The translations under genes and the position numbers were made by a program. Below, one piece after another: positions 1-6,155 of a DNA stretch of 11,237 nucleotides. The notes beneath the pieces are model-generated. The model made no database searches and had not been told where the DNA came from. It worked only from the letters and a program-made list of their open reading frames with translations. Within the stretch, counting starts at the first letter, position 1. Each line of letters starts with the position of its first letter. Source of the stretch: Candidatus Heimdallarchaeota archaeon LC_2 (GTDB lineage Archaea > Asgardarchaeota > Heimdallarchaeia > Heimdallarchaeales > Kariarchaeaceae); contig MDVR01000144.1 in assembly GCA_001940725.1 (NCBI GenBank), positions 1-11,237 of the forward strand, read 5' to 3'.

Positions 1-1
1 T

Positions 2-730
2 GTCGTCTTTGCTGTATTGCTAGATTTCAGTATGAAATCACCTAATCGTGGAATAGATCCCATCGTTTTCTCTTATTTACATGGGTATATAATTTCTTCC
101 GCTTTAGCTGTATTTTTGTACTTATATATGAATTCTAACAAGGATTCAGTCTTTTTTGATGATTATTCCTCATCAATTGAAAATCAAAGTAGTCTGGGAA
201 GAAATTTAGCTGTAATTGGATTATTTTTGAATCTGTTTATCTATCTCTTTTATTTTGCAAATTCTGGTTTTCTTTCCTTTGTCGCCACATCCTTCGATAC
301 TACAATTTCATCTTCAATGGCAATTTTTATAGTAAGTATTGTTACAGGATCAATAGCAATTATCATCCATCAACTAGAAAATTATTGGATTCATAAAAAA
401 CTTGAACTATCAATTGTCAGTGGAATATTCACTTTACTAGCTGTAATTACATATCCCTGGCTAGAATTTTTTATTGTGATCTGGATTCTGGGCATCGCAG
501 GCAATGTGTTTTTGATCATTATCTCTCTTGTCACTGCAAGCAAAATACCATTATATAGTACAAGATGGTTTTCAATTTCACTAGTGTTGGGAGCTGTACT
601 TGCTGTTCTTTTTGTTTTACTTTCACTACCGAGTGAGGAATTGATCTTACAATTAATTATTGTTATCCTAGCAATAACTTTTACAGTTCTTAGTGTCGTA
701 CTTTCAAAACCAACAGGAGGAGTTGAATAG
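2..730 (+). CDS. Multi-pass membrane protein, C-terminal part (5' end outside window)
   Basis: The frame is open to the left edge, so the true start lies outside; a TTG at 17 and ATG at 32 are only internal candidates. Counting from the TTG, hydrophobic segments lie near residues 17-38, 62-84, 98-118, 129-148, 150-173, 183-203 and 209-230, giving at least seven membrane passes with short polar loops. No catalytic motif is visible and I cannot assign a family from sequence alone. The stop at 728-730 is one base before the ATG of the EEP-family gene, so the two are almost certainly co-transcribed and translationally coupled. Inference: a multi-pass membrane protein next to an EEP domain recalls the eukaryotic CWH43/PGAP2-interacting protein (membrane N-terminus plus EEP C-terminus), but the membrane part carries no recognisable signature here. 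Sure that it is coding; function unknown. Confidence 0.85.
   Translation, partial: VVFAVLLDFSMKSPNRGIDPIVFSYLHGYIISSALAVFLYLYMNSNKDSVFFDDYSSSIENQSSLGRNLAVIGLFLNLFIYLFYFANSGFLSFVATSFDTTISSSMAIFIVSIVTGSIAIIIHQLENYWIHKKLELSIVSGIFTLLAVITYPWLEFFIVIWILGIAGNVFLIIISLVTASKIPLYSTRWFSISLVLGAVLAVLFVLLSLPSEELILQLIIVILAITFTVLSVVLSKPTGGVE
715..720 (+). promoter_or_regulatory. Ribosome binding site deciding the EEP gene start
   Basis: AGGAGG lies 11 bases before the ATG at 732, inside the 3' end of the upstream membrane-protein gene. It falls downstream of the alternative in-frame GTG at 693, which argues that translation starts at 732. Confidence 0.75.
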
Positions 731-731
731 G

Positions 732-1580
732 ATGGAACTCAAACTATTAAGCACTCTAGGAATTATTTTCCTGATTTTAAGTCTCACATCTTTCATTCCC
801 ATAAACTATGATAGTGACACAGTTGATAAAGCTGTAGGTTCAGATATCAGAGTAATGAATTTCAATTTGCATTTTGGAGTTGAAGTCAATGTGGGATACA
901 AGCTTGAAGGATTTCGAGATGTGATATTAGATGAAAGCCCTAACATCATAGCTTTTCAAGAAATTACAGCAGATTTTGCCGTGAATGGGTTTGCGAACAT
1001 GCTTGGGGATATGCAAGAAATGATGACAGATTTAGGTTACCCTTATTCTTATGTTCAAGAGGAAAGCAGAGGCAAGTTACGAAATGCAGTATTCAGCCAA
1101 TATGAAATCACTGCTTCAAAGACAATTTATTATGAAACCGAAACTCAAATTGTGAGATCATTTTTGGAGATTATTGTTGATGTTAATGGAATACAAGCTA
1201 GAATATTTGCAACTCACATTACTCACTTACCTGTAGGAGAATCGGGTTCCGATAGGATTGCAATGATCACAGAATTATTTGACCACATCAACCAGCAAAC
1301 CATCAATAATTTTGTGATTTTGGGTGATTTTAATACTAGAGATGATTATGTTGGAGAATATAGTGTCATGACTACAACTTTTGTAGATGGCTGGAATGTA
1401 ACACATCCAAATGAAATAGGAGCGACTTTTTATTCAGATCGTGCGGGTGATGAAGATGTTAATGAAAGAAGGATAGATTATATCTTAGTAAGTCCTGATA
1501 TTACTGTATCGGATTGTGCAGTAATAGATACAGATGTTTCAGATCATCGCCCAATTCATTGTGATATAACACTATCTTGA
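732..1580 (+). CDS. Membrane-anchored endonuclease/exonuclease/phosphatase (EEP) family protein
   Basis: The product is 282 residues. Residues 5-24 form a signal-like or membrane-anchor helix; the rest is an EEP (DNase I/sphingomyelinase-like) fold with its metal and catalytic motifs in order: NFNLH (43-47), QE (76-77), RNAVFS (117-122), THITH (161-165), GDFN (198-201), RRIDYILVS (246-254) and SDHRP (270-274). All usual catalytic positions (Asn45, Glu77, His162, Asp199, Asn201, Asp271, His272) seem present, so a divalent-metal phosphodiesterase or phosphatase is expected. The N-terminal helix places the catalytic domain outside the membrane or tethered to it, favouring a phospholipid, glycolipid or extracellular nucleic-acid substrate over DNA repair. 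The ATG at 732 is preferred to the GTG at 693 because AGGAGG sits between them. Coupled to the preceding membrane-protein gene. The fold is sure; the substrate is not visible. Confidence 0.92.
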   Translation: MELKLLSTLGIIFLILSLTSFIPINYDSDTVDKAVGSDIRVMNFNLHFGVEVNVGYKLEGFRDVILDESPNIIAFQEITADFAVNGFANMLGDMQEMMTDLGYPYSYVQEESRGKLRNAVFSQYEITASKTIYYETETQIVRSFLEIIVDVNGIQARIFATHITHLPVGESGSDRIAMITELFDHINQQTINNFVILGDFNTRDDYVGEYSVMTTTFVDGWNVTHPNEIGATFYSDRAGDEDVNERRIDYILVSPDITVSDCAVIDTDVSDHRPIHCDITLS

Positions 1581-1639
1581 AAATTCGATTTCGTTCGAGT
1601 CAATCAAATGATTGTTTCTAACTTAATAATTTTTAAGAT

Positions 1640-1661
1640 ACGTGATTTTTGAAAATCATGT
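1640..1661 (+). other. Hairpin downstream of the EEP gene
   Basis: ACGTGATTTT and AAAATCATGT form a 10-bp stem with one G-T pair around a 2-base loop. No T-run follows, so it is a poor bacterial-type terminator; it could be a transcript-end or regulatory hairpin before the short ORF at 1697. Confidence 0.35.
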
Positions 1662-1696
1662 CAGTCAGATAATGCAAAAACAGGAGGTATCAACCG

Positions 1697-1813
1697 ATGA
1701 CTGAATTACTTCGAATTTCGCTAATTTTATGTTACCTATTAGATTTCCATACAATTAAACCTCGTTCTCAGTTTTCTCTATTTTCAGTCTCCTCAGTGAT
1801 CTTCTTTGCATGA
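1697..1813 (+). pseudogene. Short ORF behind a strong ribosome site, possible 5' remnant of a lost gene
   Basis: AGGAGGT at 1682-1688 (reading ACAGGAGGT across it) is ideally spaced, 8-9 bases before ATG 1697. The frame runs 38 codons to TGA 1811-1813. The first half (MTELLRISLILCYLLDF) looks like the start of a signal or membrane helix; the second half overlaps, antisense, the C-terminal codons of the minus-strand gene at 1768-2106 and has no protein-like character. The simplest reading is that the start of a third operon gene survives while its body has been deleted or replaced. It could also be a genuine small membrane peptide. No homology is recognisable. Confidence 0.35.
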
Positions 1814-2106
1814 TCAATGTACAGCTCTGATTCTTCTTTAACTAATTCTTGAGGTTTTAACCAATTTCTAAACCTGAATGTTGTATATCGATAAACGACG
1901 AAGCTGAACAGTGCAGAAATTTCAATTATTGACACGGGAACCGCTGGATTATCAATAAGGAATTCGTAAACCCGTTCAAGTGCATTTTGAATTGTTGGAT
2001 TGAACTCATATCCGGCCATTTCAGTGAATTCTTTTGCCATGATGATATTATACTCAAGTGCATTTAATTCTTGATTGAAACCTTGGAGTGTGTATGACAC
2101 CGACAA
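1768..2106 (-). CDS. Unrecognised small protein with one possible membrane segment
   Basis: Up to 112 residues from a TTG at 2106, or 90 from the ATG at 2040; no convincing ribosome site separates them. Amino-acid composition is protein-like: an amphipathic N-terminal half, a hydrophobic stretch near residues 57-74 (PVSIIEISALFSFVVYRY), a basic/aromatic segment (RYTTFRFRNW), then a strongly charged, helix-prone tail rich in Glu and Lys. This suggests a small single-pass or membrane-associated protein with a cytoplasmic coiled tail. I recognise no family. It stands alone on this strand between two relics on the other strand, so it may itself be a fragment. It overlaps the short ORF at 1697-1813 tail to tail. 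Confidence 0.5.
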   Translation of the reverse strand: MSVSYTLQGFNQELNALEYNIIMAKEFTEMAGYEFNPTIQNALERVYEFLIDNPAVPVSIIEISALFSFVVYRYTTFRFRNWLKPQELVKEESELYIDHAKKITEETENREN

Positions 2107-2117
2107 AATTCCAGGCT

Positions 2118-2351
2118 TCCCTATTAGTCTCGGCGATTATTCAGACCTCAGATGGTGATTTAGTGCTAGCAGGTTCAACAATGACTTATGGAGTAGGAAA
2201 TTCTGATATGTGGTTGGTTAAAATTTGATCAATTGATGATACAAATACTAACGGATTTTTAGAATTTGAAATCTTCCCAGGATTGGTTACTATGATAGTC
2301 ATGATGTACTTTTACCGGGTAAGGAAAAGAAAAAAACACTTGTTGAATTGA
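2118..2351 (+). pseudogene. 3' remnant of a repeat-type surface protein, interrupted by in-frame TGA
   Basis: One frame reads SLLVSAIIQTSDGDLVLAGS...DMWLVKI, then TGA at 2226-2228, then continues as SIDDTNTNGFLEFEIFPG, a hydrophobic helix (about 2280-2315) and an Arg/Lys-rich end (RVRKRKK) to TGA 2349-2351. The first part matches the consensus of the tandem QTSDGG-LAGST-G-DxWLVK repeat found in many archaeal and bacterial extracellular proteins (beta-propeller-like). The second part is the usual C-terminal membrane anchor with a cytoplasmic basic tail. Only about one repeat and the anchor remain: upstream the frame loses protein character and meets a stop at 2076. One substitution would restore the frame across 2226. 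Truncation plus nonsense makes a relic the best reading. Confidence 0.7.
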
Positions 2352-2371
2352 TAATACCTTAATAATGTGAT

Positions 2372-2397
2372 ATGCGTATTATGAGCATACTACGCAT
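2372..2397 (+). other. Inverted repeat after the surface-protein relic
   Basis: ATGCGTA (2372-2378) and TACGCAT (2391-2397) are perfect 7-base arms around 12 bases, about 20 bases past the relic's stop. It may be a 3' hairpin of the old gene or an operator. Confidence 0.35.
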
Positions 2398-2410
2398 TTC
2401 AAAGAATAAC

Positions 2411-2440
2411 CTATATTAAGATATAGAACGACTTTTTTTT
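2411..2440 (+). terminator. Probable transcription terminator
   Basis: CTATAT-TAAG-ATATAG can fold as a 6-bp stem, followed six bases later by eight T residues (2433-2440). A T-rich tract is the main archaeal termination signal. It lies about 60-90 bases after the stop of the surface-protein relic, whose terminator it probably was. Confidence 0.5.
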
Positions 2441-2659
2441 CAAAAATTTTTATTTCCAATTTAAGGACCCATATTATTCATCCACTCTGGAGTATTTGGT
2501 TGAGATTTAATTGATTACACAGGCTAATTCCGTTAAAAATGTGTAAATCTGAACCGCTTGGGGCCCCGTGAGGATTACAAAGTTCTATTCTGGACGAGAT
2601 CACGGAAAGATGATCACTTTTGTTGCTTGAATATCAAATATATTTTTTATATGCATACA
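2441..2659. other. Intergenic stretch without a recognisable gene
   Basis: With the preceding hairpin and T-tract, 2352-2659 holds no credible gene. A GGGGCCCC palindrome near 2560 is the only GC-rich spot. A short plus-strand frame from about 2557 to 2632, ending in a peptide like GRDHGKMITFVA, looks faintly protein-like and could be the tail of another lost gene, but nothing supports it further. Confidence 0.4.
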
Positions 2660-3076
2660 CTAATACTTCAGATTGATTGATTTGATTTCTTTTAAATTAT
2701 CAAAATCACCATCCGTTGTAATTATAATCGTTTTATAATGCTTACATAAAACCCCAATCACACAATCAACAAGTGATAGAGATCGATTGTTTAATTTGAT
2801 TAACCCAATATCAGAGATTTGATTATCTTTGATACCAACAATATTGTTTTTCGATTCTTTTAAAATAGTCAACTGGTATTCCGCAGTTTGTTTTCCTAGT
2901 TTCTCCATAGTTTTATAGAAAAATTCGACAAGAACAAGTTGTGGGATATACCCCTTTGCCTGACTACTCTCAATTTTTTTCATTAGCGTCTTTGCTTCAA
3001 TGTGATCTGCAAAATATAAGAATAGGGCACCAGTATCCCAAAGATACAATTTTTGTGATTTAGATTTTTTTACCAT
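2660..3076 (-). CDS. PIN-domain ribonuclease toxin (VapC-like)
   Basis: The product is 138 residues, normal VapC size. The PIN active-site acids appear in order: Asp14 (LWDTGALF), Glu51 (LVLVEFF), Asp104 (LVDCVIG) and Asp122/Asp124 (TTDGDFD). By family knowledge it should be a Mg-dependent endoribonuclease, typically cutting tRNA or rRNA and arresting growth when free of antitoxin. Its ATG overlaps the stop of the upstream AbrB-type gene by seven bases (ATGGTAA), the usual antitoxin-first coupled layout. All catalytic residues are kept, so the toxin appears active. An ordinary metabolic PIN nuclease is less likely given this partner. Confidence 0.9.
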   Translation of the reverse strand: MVKKSKSQKLYLWDTGALFLYFADHIEAKTLMKKIESSQAKGYIPQLVLVEFFYKTMEKLGKQTAEYQLTILKESKNNIVGIKDNQISDIGLIKLNNRSLSLVDCVIGVLCKHYKTIIITTDGDFDNLKEIKSINLKY

Positions 3077-3297
3077 TTCTCAATATTCCTTTCTTGTCGA
3101 ATTTCTTTTACCATTTCAACAGCAATATCATAATTATCGGAATTTGTGGCATCCAGAATATTTTTGATTGGAACAATTAAGATTCCTTCCGAAGATTCAA
3201 CAAATGATACCTCATCACCGGGCTTGAGATCTAGTTTTTTTCTTAGCTTAGCAGGAAAATTAATCATTCCATTACTAGATAACCTTGCTTTTACCAT
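3070..3297 (-). CDS. SpoVT/AbrB-fold antitoxin (VapB-like) of the PIN toxin
   Basis: The product is 75 residues. Residues 1-45 are a SpoVT/AbrB swapped-hairpin DNA-binding domain with its signatures (NGMINFPAKLRKKLDLKPGD, then a VSFVE-ILIVPI strand pair); residues 46-75 form a charged tail that in such antitoxins wraps the toxin and blocks its active site. The gene precedes and overlaps the PIN gene. The divergent upstream DNA carries repeated ATTTCAATGG boxes around a TATA element, indicating autorepression by the antitoxin or the toxin-antitoxin complex. The start is clear: an ATG about 26 bases from a TATA-like box, giving a likely leaderless mRNA. Confidence 0.9.
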   Translation of the reverse strand: MVKARLSSNGMINFPAKLRKKLDLKPGDEVSFVESSEGILIVPIKNILDATNSDNYDIAVEMVKEIRQERNIEKW

Positions 3298-3309
3298 ACA
3301 TTCTTTATA

Positions 3310-3360
3310 ATTTCAATGGATATAAAGGATTTCAATGGAAATTATACGATTCATTGAAAT
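3310..3360 (-). promoter_or_regulatory. Operator and promoter of the AbrB-PIN operon
   Basis: ATTTCAATGGA occurs at 3310-3320 and again at 3329-3339 (19-base spacing), with an inverted version at 3350-3360. TTTCAATG (3330-3337) and CATTGAAA (3352-3359) form a perfect 8-base inverted repeat. A minus-strand TATA-like box (CCTTTATATC, 3319-3328) lies between the two direct repeats, about 26 bases from the antitoxin ATG, so bound antitoxin would block TBP. Confidence 0.7.
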
Positions 3361-3386
3361 TAAATTATTACTAATCTAAACTTCTA

Positions 3387-3480
3387 TACAGTGCTCAAAC
3401 AGTTCTTAGAGGTATATCCTCTCTAAGGACTTTTTTTATTATTTATTTTAATTTCTGAGTTTTGAATTGCGTATTAGGAT
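3387..3480 (+). repeat. Dispersed hairpin repeat, copy 1 (upstream of tnpB)
   Basis: It starts TACAGTGCTCAAACAG, followed by a hairpin GTTCTTAGAG/CTCTAAGGAC (10 bp with one G-T pair, 9-base loop) and TTTTTTTATT, then a tail ending GAATTGCGTATTAGGAT at 3480. Related copies lie at 9776-9816 and 11043-11126 in the same orientation. Hairpin plus T7 reads as a plus-strand terminator or the 3' end of a small RNA, yet no plus-strand gene precedes it here, only the divergent antitoxin gene. Confidence 0.75.
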
Positions 3481-3584
3481 AATAATACCCATTTGAATAA
3501 AATTCATGATAACAAAAAGTATACATTTTCTAAACTTGATAAATCATATGATATTATTACTTTCAGTCTACTATTGCTTCCGAG

Positions 3585-3592
3585 TTTAAATA
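3585..3592 (+). promoter_or_regulatory. Candidate TATA box for tnpB
   Basis: TTTAAATA lies inside GAGT-TTAAAT-ACTC, a short palindrome, 38 bases before the tnpB ATG. Initiation about 25 bases downstream would give a leader of roughly a dozen bases. A second TATAAAAA at 3604-3611 is too close to the start codon to be the main box. Confidence 0.4.
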
Positions 3593-3625
3593 CTCAAATA
3601 GAGTATAAAAACCAGTGAGACTCTT

Positions 3626-4834
3626 ATGAGAACTCTTATCAGAACTTTGCGGATACCTGCAAAACTTGATGAGAATACCAAAAATATTCTTGTCAAAACA
3701 ATGGAAGAGTACTCTAAAGCTGCACAGATGGGTTATAATTATGGTCTTTCTAATAAAACATTTTCAAGAATAAAAATTCATCACGGTATCTACAAAGCTT
3801 TCAGAAAACAATCTCCTCTTAATTCTCAATTAGTGATAAATGGGAAGAACAAGGGTGTGGATGTATTACTCAGTCAAAAAAAGAGGATTATGAGAAAAAA
3901 AACTTCCAAAAAGAAGAAGAAGAAAACAATGAAACTGCCTCAGGTGAAGTTCAACTCCATCATTCCAATAAGATATGATTACAGGTGTTCAACTATCCAT
4001 TTAGAACAACGATATGTTTCATTGGCAACTATCTCTAAACGAGTAAATTTAACATTTGAAATTCCTAAATATTATTGCAATTATATATCATGGAAATTCA
4101 AGAGTTTTGAGCTGGTATATATTCATAAACACTTTTTCATTCATTTTGTAGTTGAGAAAACGGTATCTTCTGAATTCTTGAAATTACCCCATTCTGGTAT
4201 GTTTATCGGTATAGATCGCGGTATGCGACATCTAGCAGTCAGTTCTCAAAATCAATTTTACAGCGGTTCTCGATTACGTGCTTCTAAAGATAAATATTTT
4301 AGATTAAAACGTAGTCTCCAGAAGAAAGGCACTCAATCAGCAAAGTCTAAACTAAAGGATAGCTCTGGTAGAGAAAAACGGTTTCAGAAGGATATGAATC
4401 ATTGTATAACAAAAGATATTCTTTCAAAAATTCCTGCAAATTCAACAATTATATTAGAAGATTTAAGTTATATTAGAAAAACAACAAAACGAAGAAAAAA
4501 AACTCGATCCAGTAGAGAATTCCATTCCTGGGCTTTCTATCAATTTCAAATGTTTTTGGACTACAAAGCTGTAGAAAAAAACATTGAAATTATATATGTG
4601 AATCCAGCTTATACTTCACAGGAATGTTCCAATTGCGGCTATATTCTCAAAAGCAATCGAAACGGATCGAATTTTCTTTGCAAGAAATGTAATTTTTCTT
4701 TGAATGCTGATCTCAATGCTTCTCATAATATAAAATCAAGAATATTTGATGATAATTATCTATTACAACTTGCCCGTCGAGCTATACGCATGACGGGTGG
4801 GGCTTCCGTCATTATCCCCAATGTAGTGTCTTAG
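3626..4834 (+). CDS. tnpB: TnpB RNA-guided nuclease of an IS200/IS605-type element
   Basis: The product is 402 residues, normal TnpB length. The N-terminal half is the OrfB_IS605-type wedge/recognition region with a very Lys-rich stretch (about 89-101). The split RuvC nuclease has all three acidic residues: Asp197 (GIDRGMRHLAVSS), Glu279 (IILEDLSYI) and Asp362 (LNADLNASHNI). A zinc-finger pair, Cys334/Cys337 (CSNC) and Cys352/Cys355 (CKKC), sits between the last two. Characterised TnpBs use an omega RNA from the element's right end to cut DNA next to a TAM, promoting element retention. No transposase neighbour exists, so retention or domestication is open. The hairpin repeat about 150-240 bases upstream is not a standard TnpB part. 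A Cas12 effector is unlikely: no CRISPR array, and too short. Confidence 0.95.
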   Translation: MRTLIRTLRIPAKLDENTKNILVKTMEEYSKAAQMGYNYGLSNKTFSRIKIHHGIYKAFRKQSPLNSQLVINGKNKGVDVLLSQKKRIMRKKTSKKKKKKTMKLPQVKFNSIIPIRYDYRCSTIHLEQRYVSLATISKRVNLTFEIPKYYCNYISWKFKSFELVYIHKHFFIHFVVEKTVSSEFLKLPHSGMFIGIDRGMRHLAVSSQNQFYSGSRLRASKDKYFRLKRSLQKKGTQSAKSKLKDSSGREKRFQKDMNHCITKDILSKIPANSTIILEDLSYIRKTTKRRKKTRSSREFHSWAFYQFQMFLDYKAVEKNIEIIYVNPAYTSQECSNCGYILKSNRNGSNFLCKKCNFSLNADLNASHNIKSRIFDDNYLLQLARRAIRMTGGASVIIPNVVS

Positions 4835-4863
4835 GATAGCTACAAGAAAAAGTATACTTTTTT
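4773..4863 (+). ncRNA. Candidate omega RNA region at the tnpB 3' end
   Basis: Three consecutive foldable segments overlap the stop codon: CCCGTC/GACGGG (4773-4778 with 4792-4797), TGGGG/CCCCA (4798-4802 with 4816-4820), and the AAAAAGTATACTTTTT palindrome (4847-4862). TnpB guide RNAs typically overlap the 3' end of tnpB and end at the right element boundary. The RNA itself, its ends and its guide are inferred, not seen; the last palindrome plus T-run could instead simply terminate the tnpB transcript. Confidence 0.4.
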
Positions 4864-5021
4864 GAATGATAATGAGCAACTCTATTATTTTATTTGTTTT
4901 TGTTCTCAAGCTAATTCAGAGTATTATTTCAGATAATAATAGGGGATATATCAATCGAGCTTTACAATCACCTCGGGAAATTAATATTCAATTGATATTA
5001 CTTAAATGAGCTTGAACATTG

Positions 5022-5034
5022 TAAACTTGATAAA
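5022..5034 (+). repeat. Right copy of 13-base direct repeat around tnpB
   Basis: TAAACTTGATAAA matches 3531-3543 exactly. It lies just past the convergent end of the hydrolase gene. It could mark a rearrangement boundary, a duplicated target, or be chance in AT-rich DNA. Confidence 0.45.
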
Positions 5035-5039
5035 ATCAC

Positions 5040-6044
5040 TCAGCTTTGTATGTCACAACAATCGAACGCTGTAATTCCTAAGGCCTCATCATAAAATTCA
5101 GAAATTCTCCGGAAATATTCATCAGGATACCACAACACCGTTCGTTCATGATCTATGGCATCTGATATCCATAGTGTAACACTAGTGTTCTCTGCTAGGT
5201 AAATTTCCACAAAAAGATCTTTACTACTTTGTTCAGGGACATTTGAATCTTCTGATGAATGTATCAAATATATGGGTACCTGAATATCAGCTACATAGTC
5301 AATTGGATTAATATCTGAATATGGGACTGGACTGATGGTGTCGATCCAAAAAATAAGATAATTTTGATAAAACTTAGGAACATGATAAAGAGAAAGTCTC
5401 TTCTTTATAGGATCCAGTGCTCGTGCATATCCAGAGTCCGAAACCATAGCTTTAATGTATCTGTCACCTAAGCGACTATCTTTTGCTGTTGCTATCAAGC
5501 CAGTTCCTGCTCCGAATGAGGTTCCCCAGACTGCAATCTTATCTTTATCTATTCCTAAACTATCAGAATTTTCTATAAGAAAGTCAACAGCACCTAATAC
5601 ATCTCTGGATTCATAATATCCAAAAGTTACTGGACCCAAATCATCAGATAATCCATGATTTCTAAAGTCAAATAATAGCAGAGAATAACCAAGTTTATGG
5701 AGTTGAAATCCTATTGTAGCAAATACACTATGGTTATATTCGTTAATATTACCTTTATTGTTTTGATGACCGTGAAGCAGAATGATTGTAGCATTGTTGC
5801 GGTGTGAATTTCCTATCTGTGGATCAGCTGGTACAAACCAACCATCAAGATTAATTTCATCCCCTCGGGGTGAAAAAGTTACATTATCATATTCTAGGTC
5901 ATAATCACCAGGATTTAAAGTCAATGGGATATGTCTATCCCCATAGAGGAAGTAGTAAACGATCCCAATAGGGGCAACGATGAAAACGATTAAGAAAACG
6001 ATTAAGAAAATCGTCACAATTTTTTTAGAAATACGAAATTTCAT
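5040..6044 (-). CDS. Membrane-anchored alpha/beta hydrolase
   Basis: The product is 334 residues. Residues 9-34 are a signal-anchor helix after a basic start (MKFRISKK), so the catalytic domain probably faces outside. The domain has the classic order: oxyanion loop HGHQNNKG (91-98), DFRNHGLSD (126-134), nucleophile elbow GTSFGAG with Ser176 (174-180), acid Asp266 (HSSEDSNVP) and catalytic His299 (AIDHER). This spacing and the FDFRNHG motif resemble ABHD/BEM46-like and FrsA/YpfH-type serine hydrolases (esterase, thioesterase or peptidase); the substrate is not predictable. The start is supported by a TATA-like TTTAAATAC about 26 bases upstream, implying leaderless mRNA. It is a single gene, convergent with tnpB and co-oriented with the downstream-located regulator gene, 110 bp away. 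Triad complete, so probably active. Confidence 0.9.
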   Translation of the reverse strand: MKFRISKKIVTIFLIVFLIVFIVAPIGIVYYFLYGDRHIPLTLNPGDYDLEYDNVTFSPRGDEINLDGWFVPADPQIGNSHRNNATIILLHGHQNNKGNINEYNHSVFATIGFQLHKLGYSLLLFDFRNHGLSDDLGPVTFGYYESRDVLGAVDFLIENSDSLGIDKDKIAVWGTSFGAGTGLIATAKDSRLGDRYIKAMVSDSGYARALDPIKKRLSLYHVPKFYQNYLIFWIDTISPVPYSDINPIDYVADIQVPIYLIHSSEDSNVPEQSSKDLFVEIYLAENTSVTLWISDAIDHERTVLWYPDEYFRRISEFYDEALGITAFDCCDIQS

Positions 6045-6064
6045 GACTTTATATTCGATTGTTA

Positions 6065-6074
6065 GTATTTAAAA
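6065..6074 (-). promoter_or_regulatory. TATA-like box of the hydrolase gene
   Basis: On the minus strand TTTTAAATAC is centred about 26 bases before the ATG at 6044. That distance would put the transcription start at or next to the start codon, as in leaderless archaeal mRNAs. Confidence 0.45.
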
Positions 6075-6155
6075 TCGGGACCAACTTTTATTTCCAAAGT
6101 GTATTACAAATCCGCTCTGTCCTTAATATTTTATGTTTTTAGAAAACACAGAATT

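Larger units (their letters stand above)
3514..4863 (+). mobile_element. Orphan IS200/IS605-type tnpB element (boundaries approximate)
   Basis: A tnpB gene is bracketed by near-identical palindromes: AAAAAGTATACATTTT at 3514-3529 and AAAAAGTATACTTTTT at 4847-4862 (15 of 16 matching). Outside or near these lies a 13-base perfect direct repeat, TAAACTTGATAAA, at 3531-3543 and 5022-5034, containing the TTGAT motif known as a target/TAM sequence for some IS605-family elements. No tnpA or serine recombinase gene is present, so the element is non-autonomous or immobile. The exact ends cannot be fixed from one copy; the element may extend to 5034. Confidence 0.6.

Noticed and set aside
693..731. GTG 693 as the start of the EEP protein
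   Set aside because: The added 13 polar residues would precede the signal helix, and AGGAGG lies between this codon and the better ATG at 732.
2556..2566. GGGGCCCC palindrome as a regulatory or mobile-element end
   Set aside because: It is an isolated 8-base palindrome with no partner repeat and no adjoining gene start.
3387..4863. CRISPR-Cas12 locus around the RuvC nuclease
   Set aside because: There is no array of regularly spaced repeats, no cas1/cas2, and the protein has TnpB length and the TnpB zinc-finger arrangement.
3300..5040. A tnpA (Y1) transposase or serine recombinase accompanying tnpB
   Set aside because: No frame on either strand in this interval shows HUH/Tyr or resolvase motifs.
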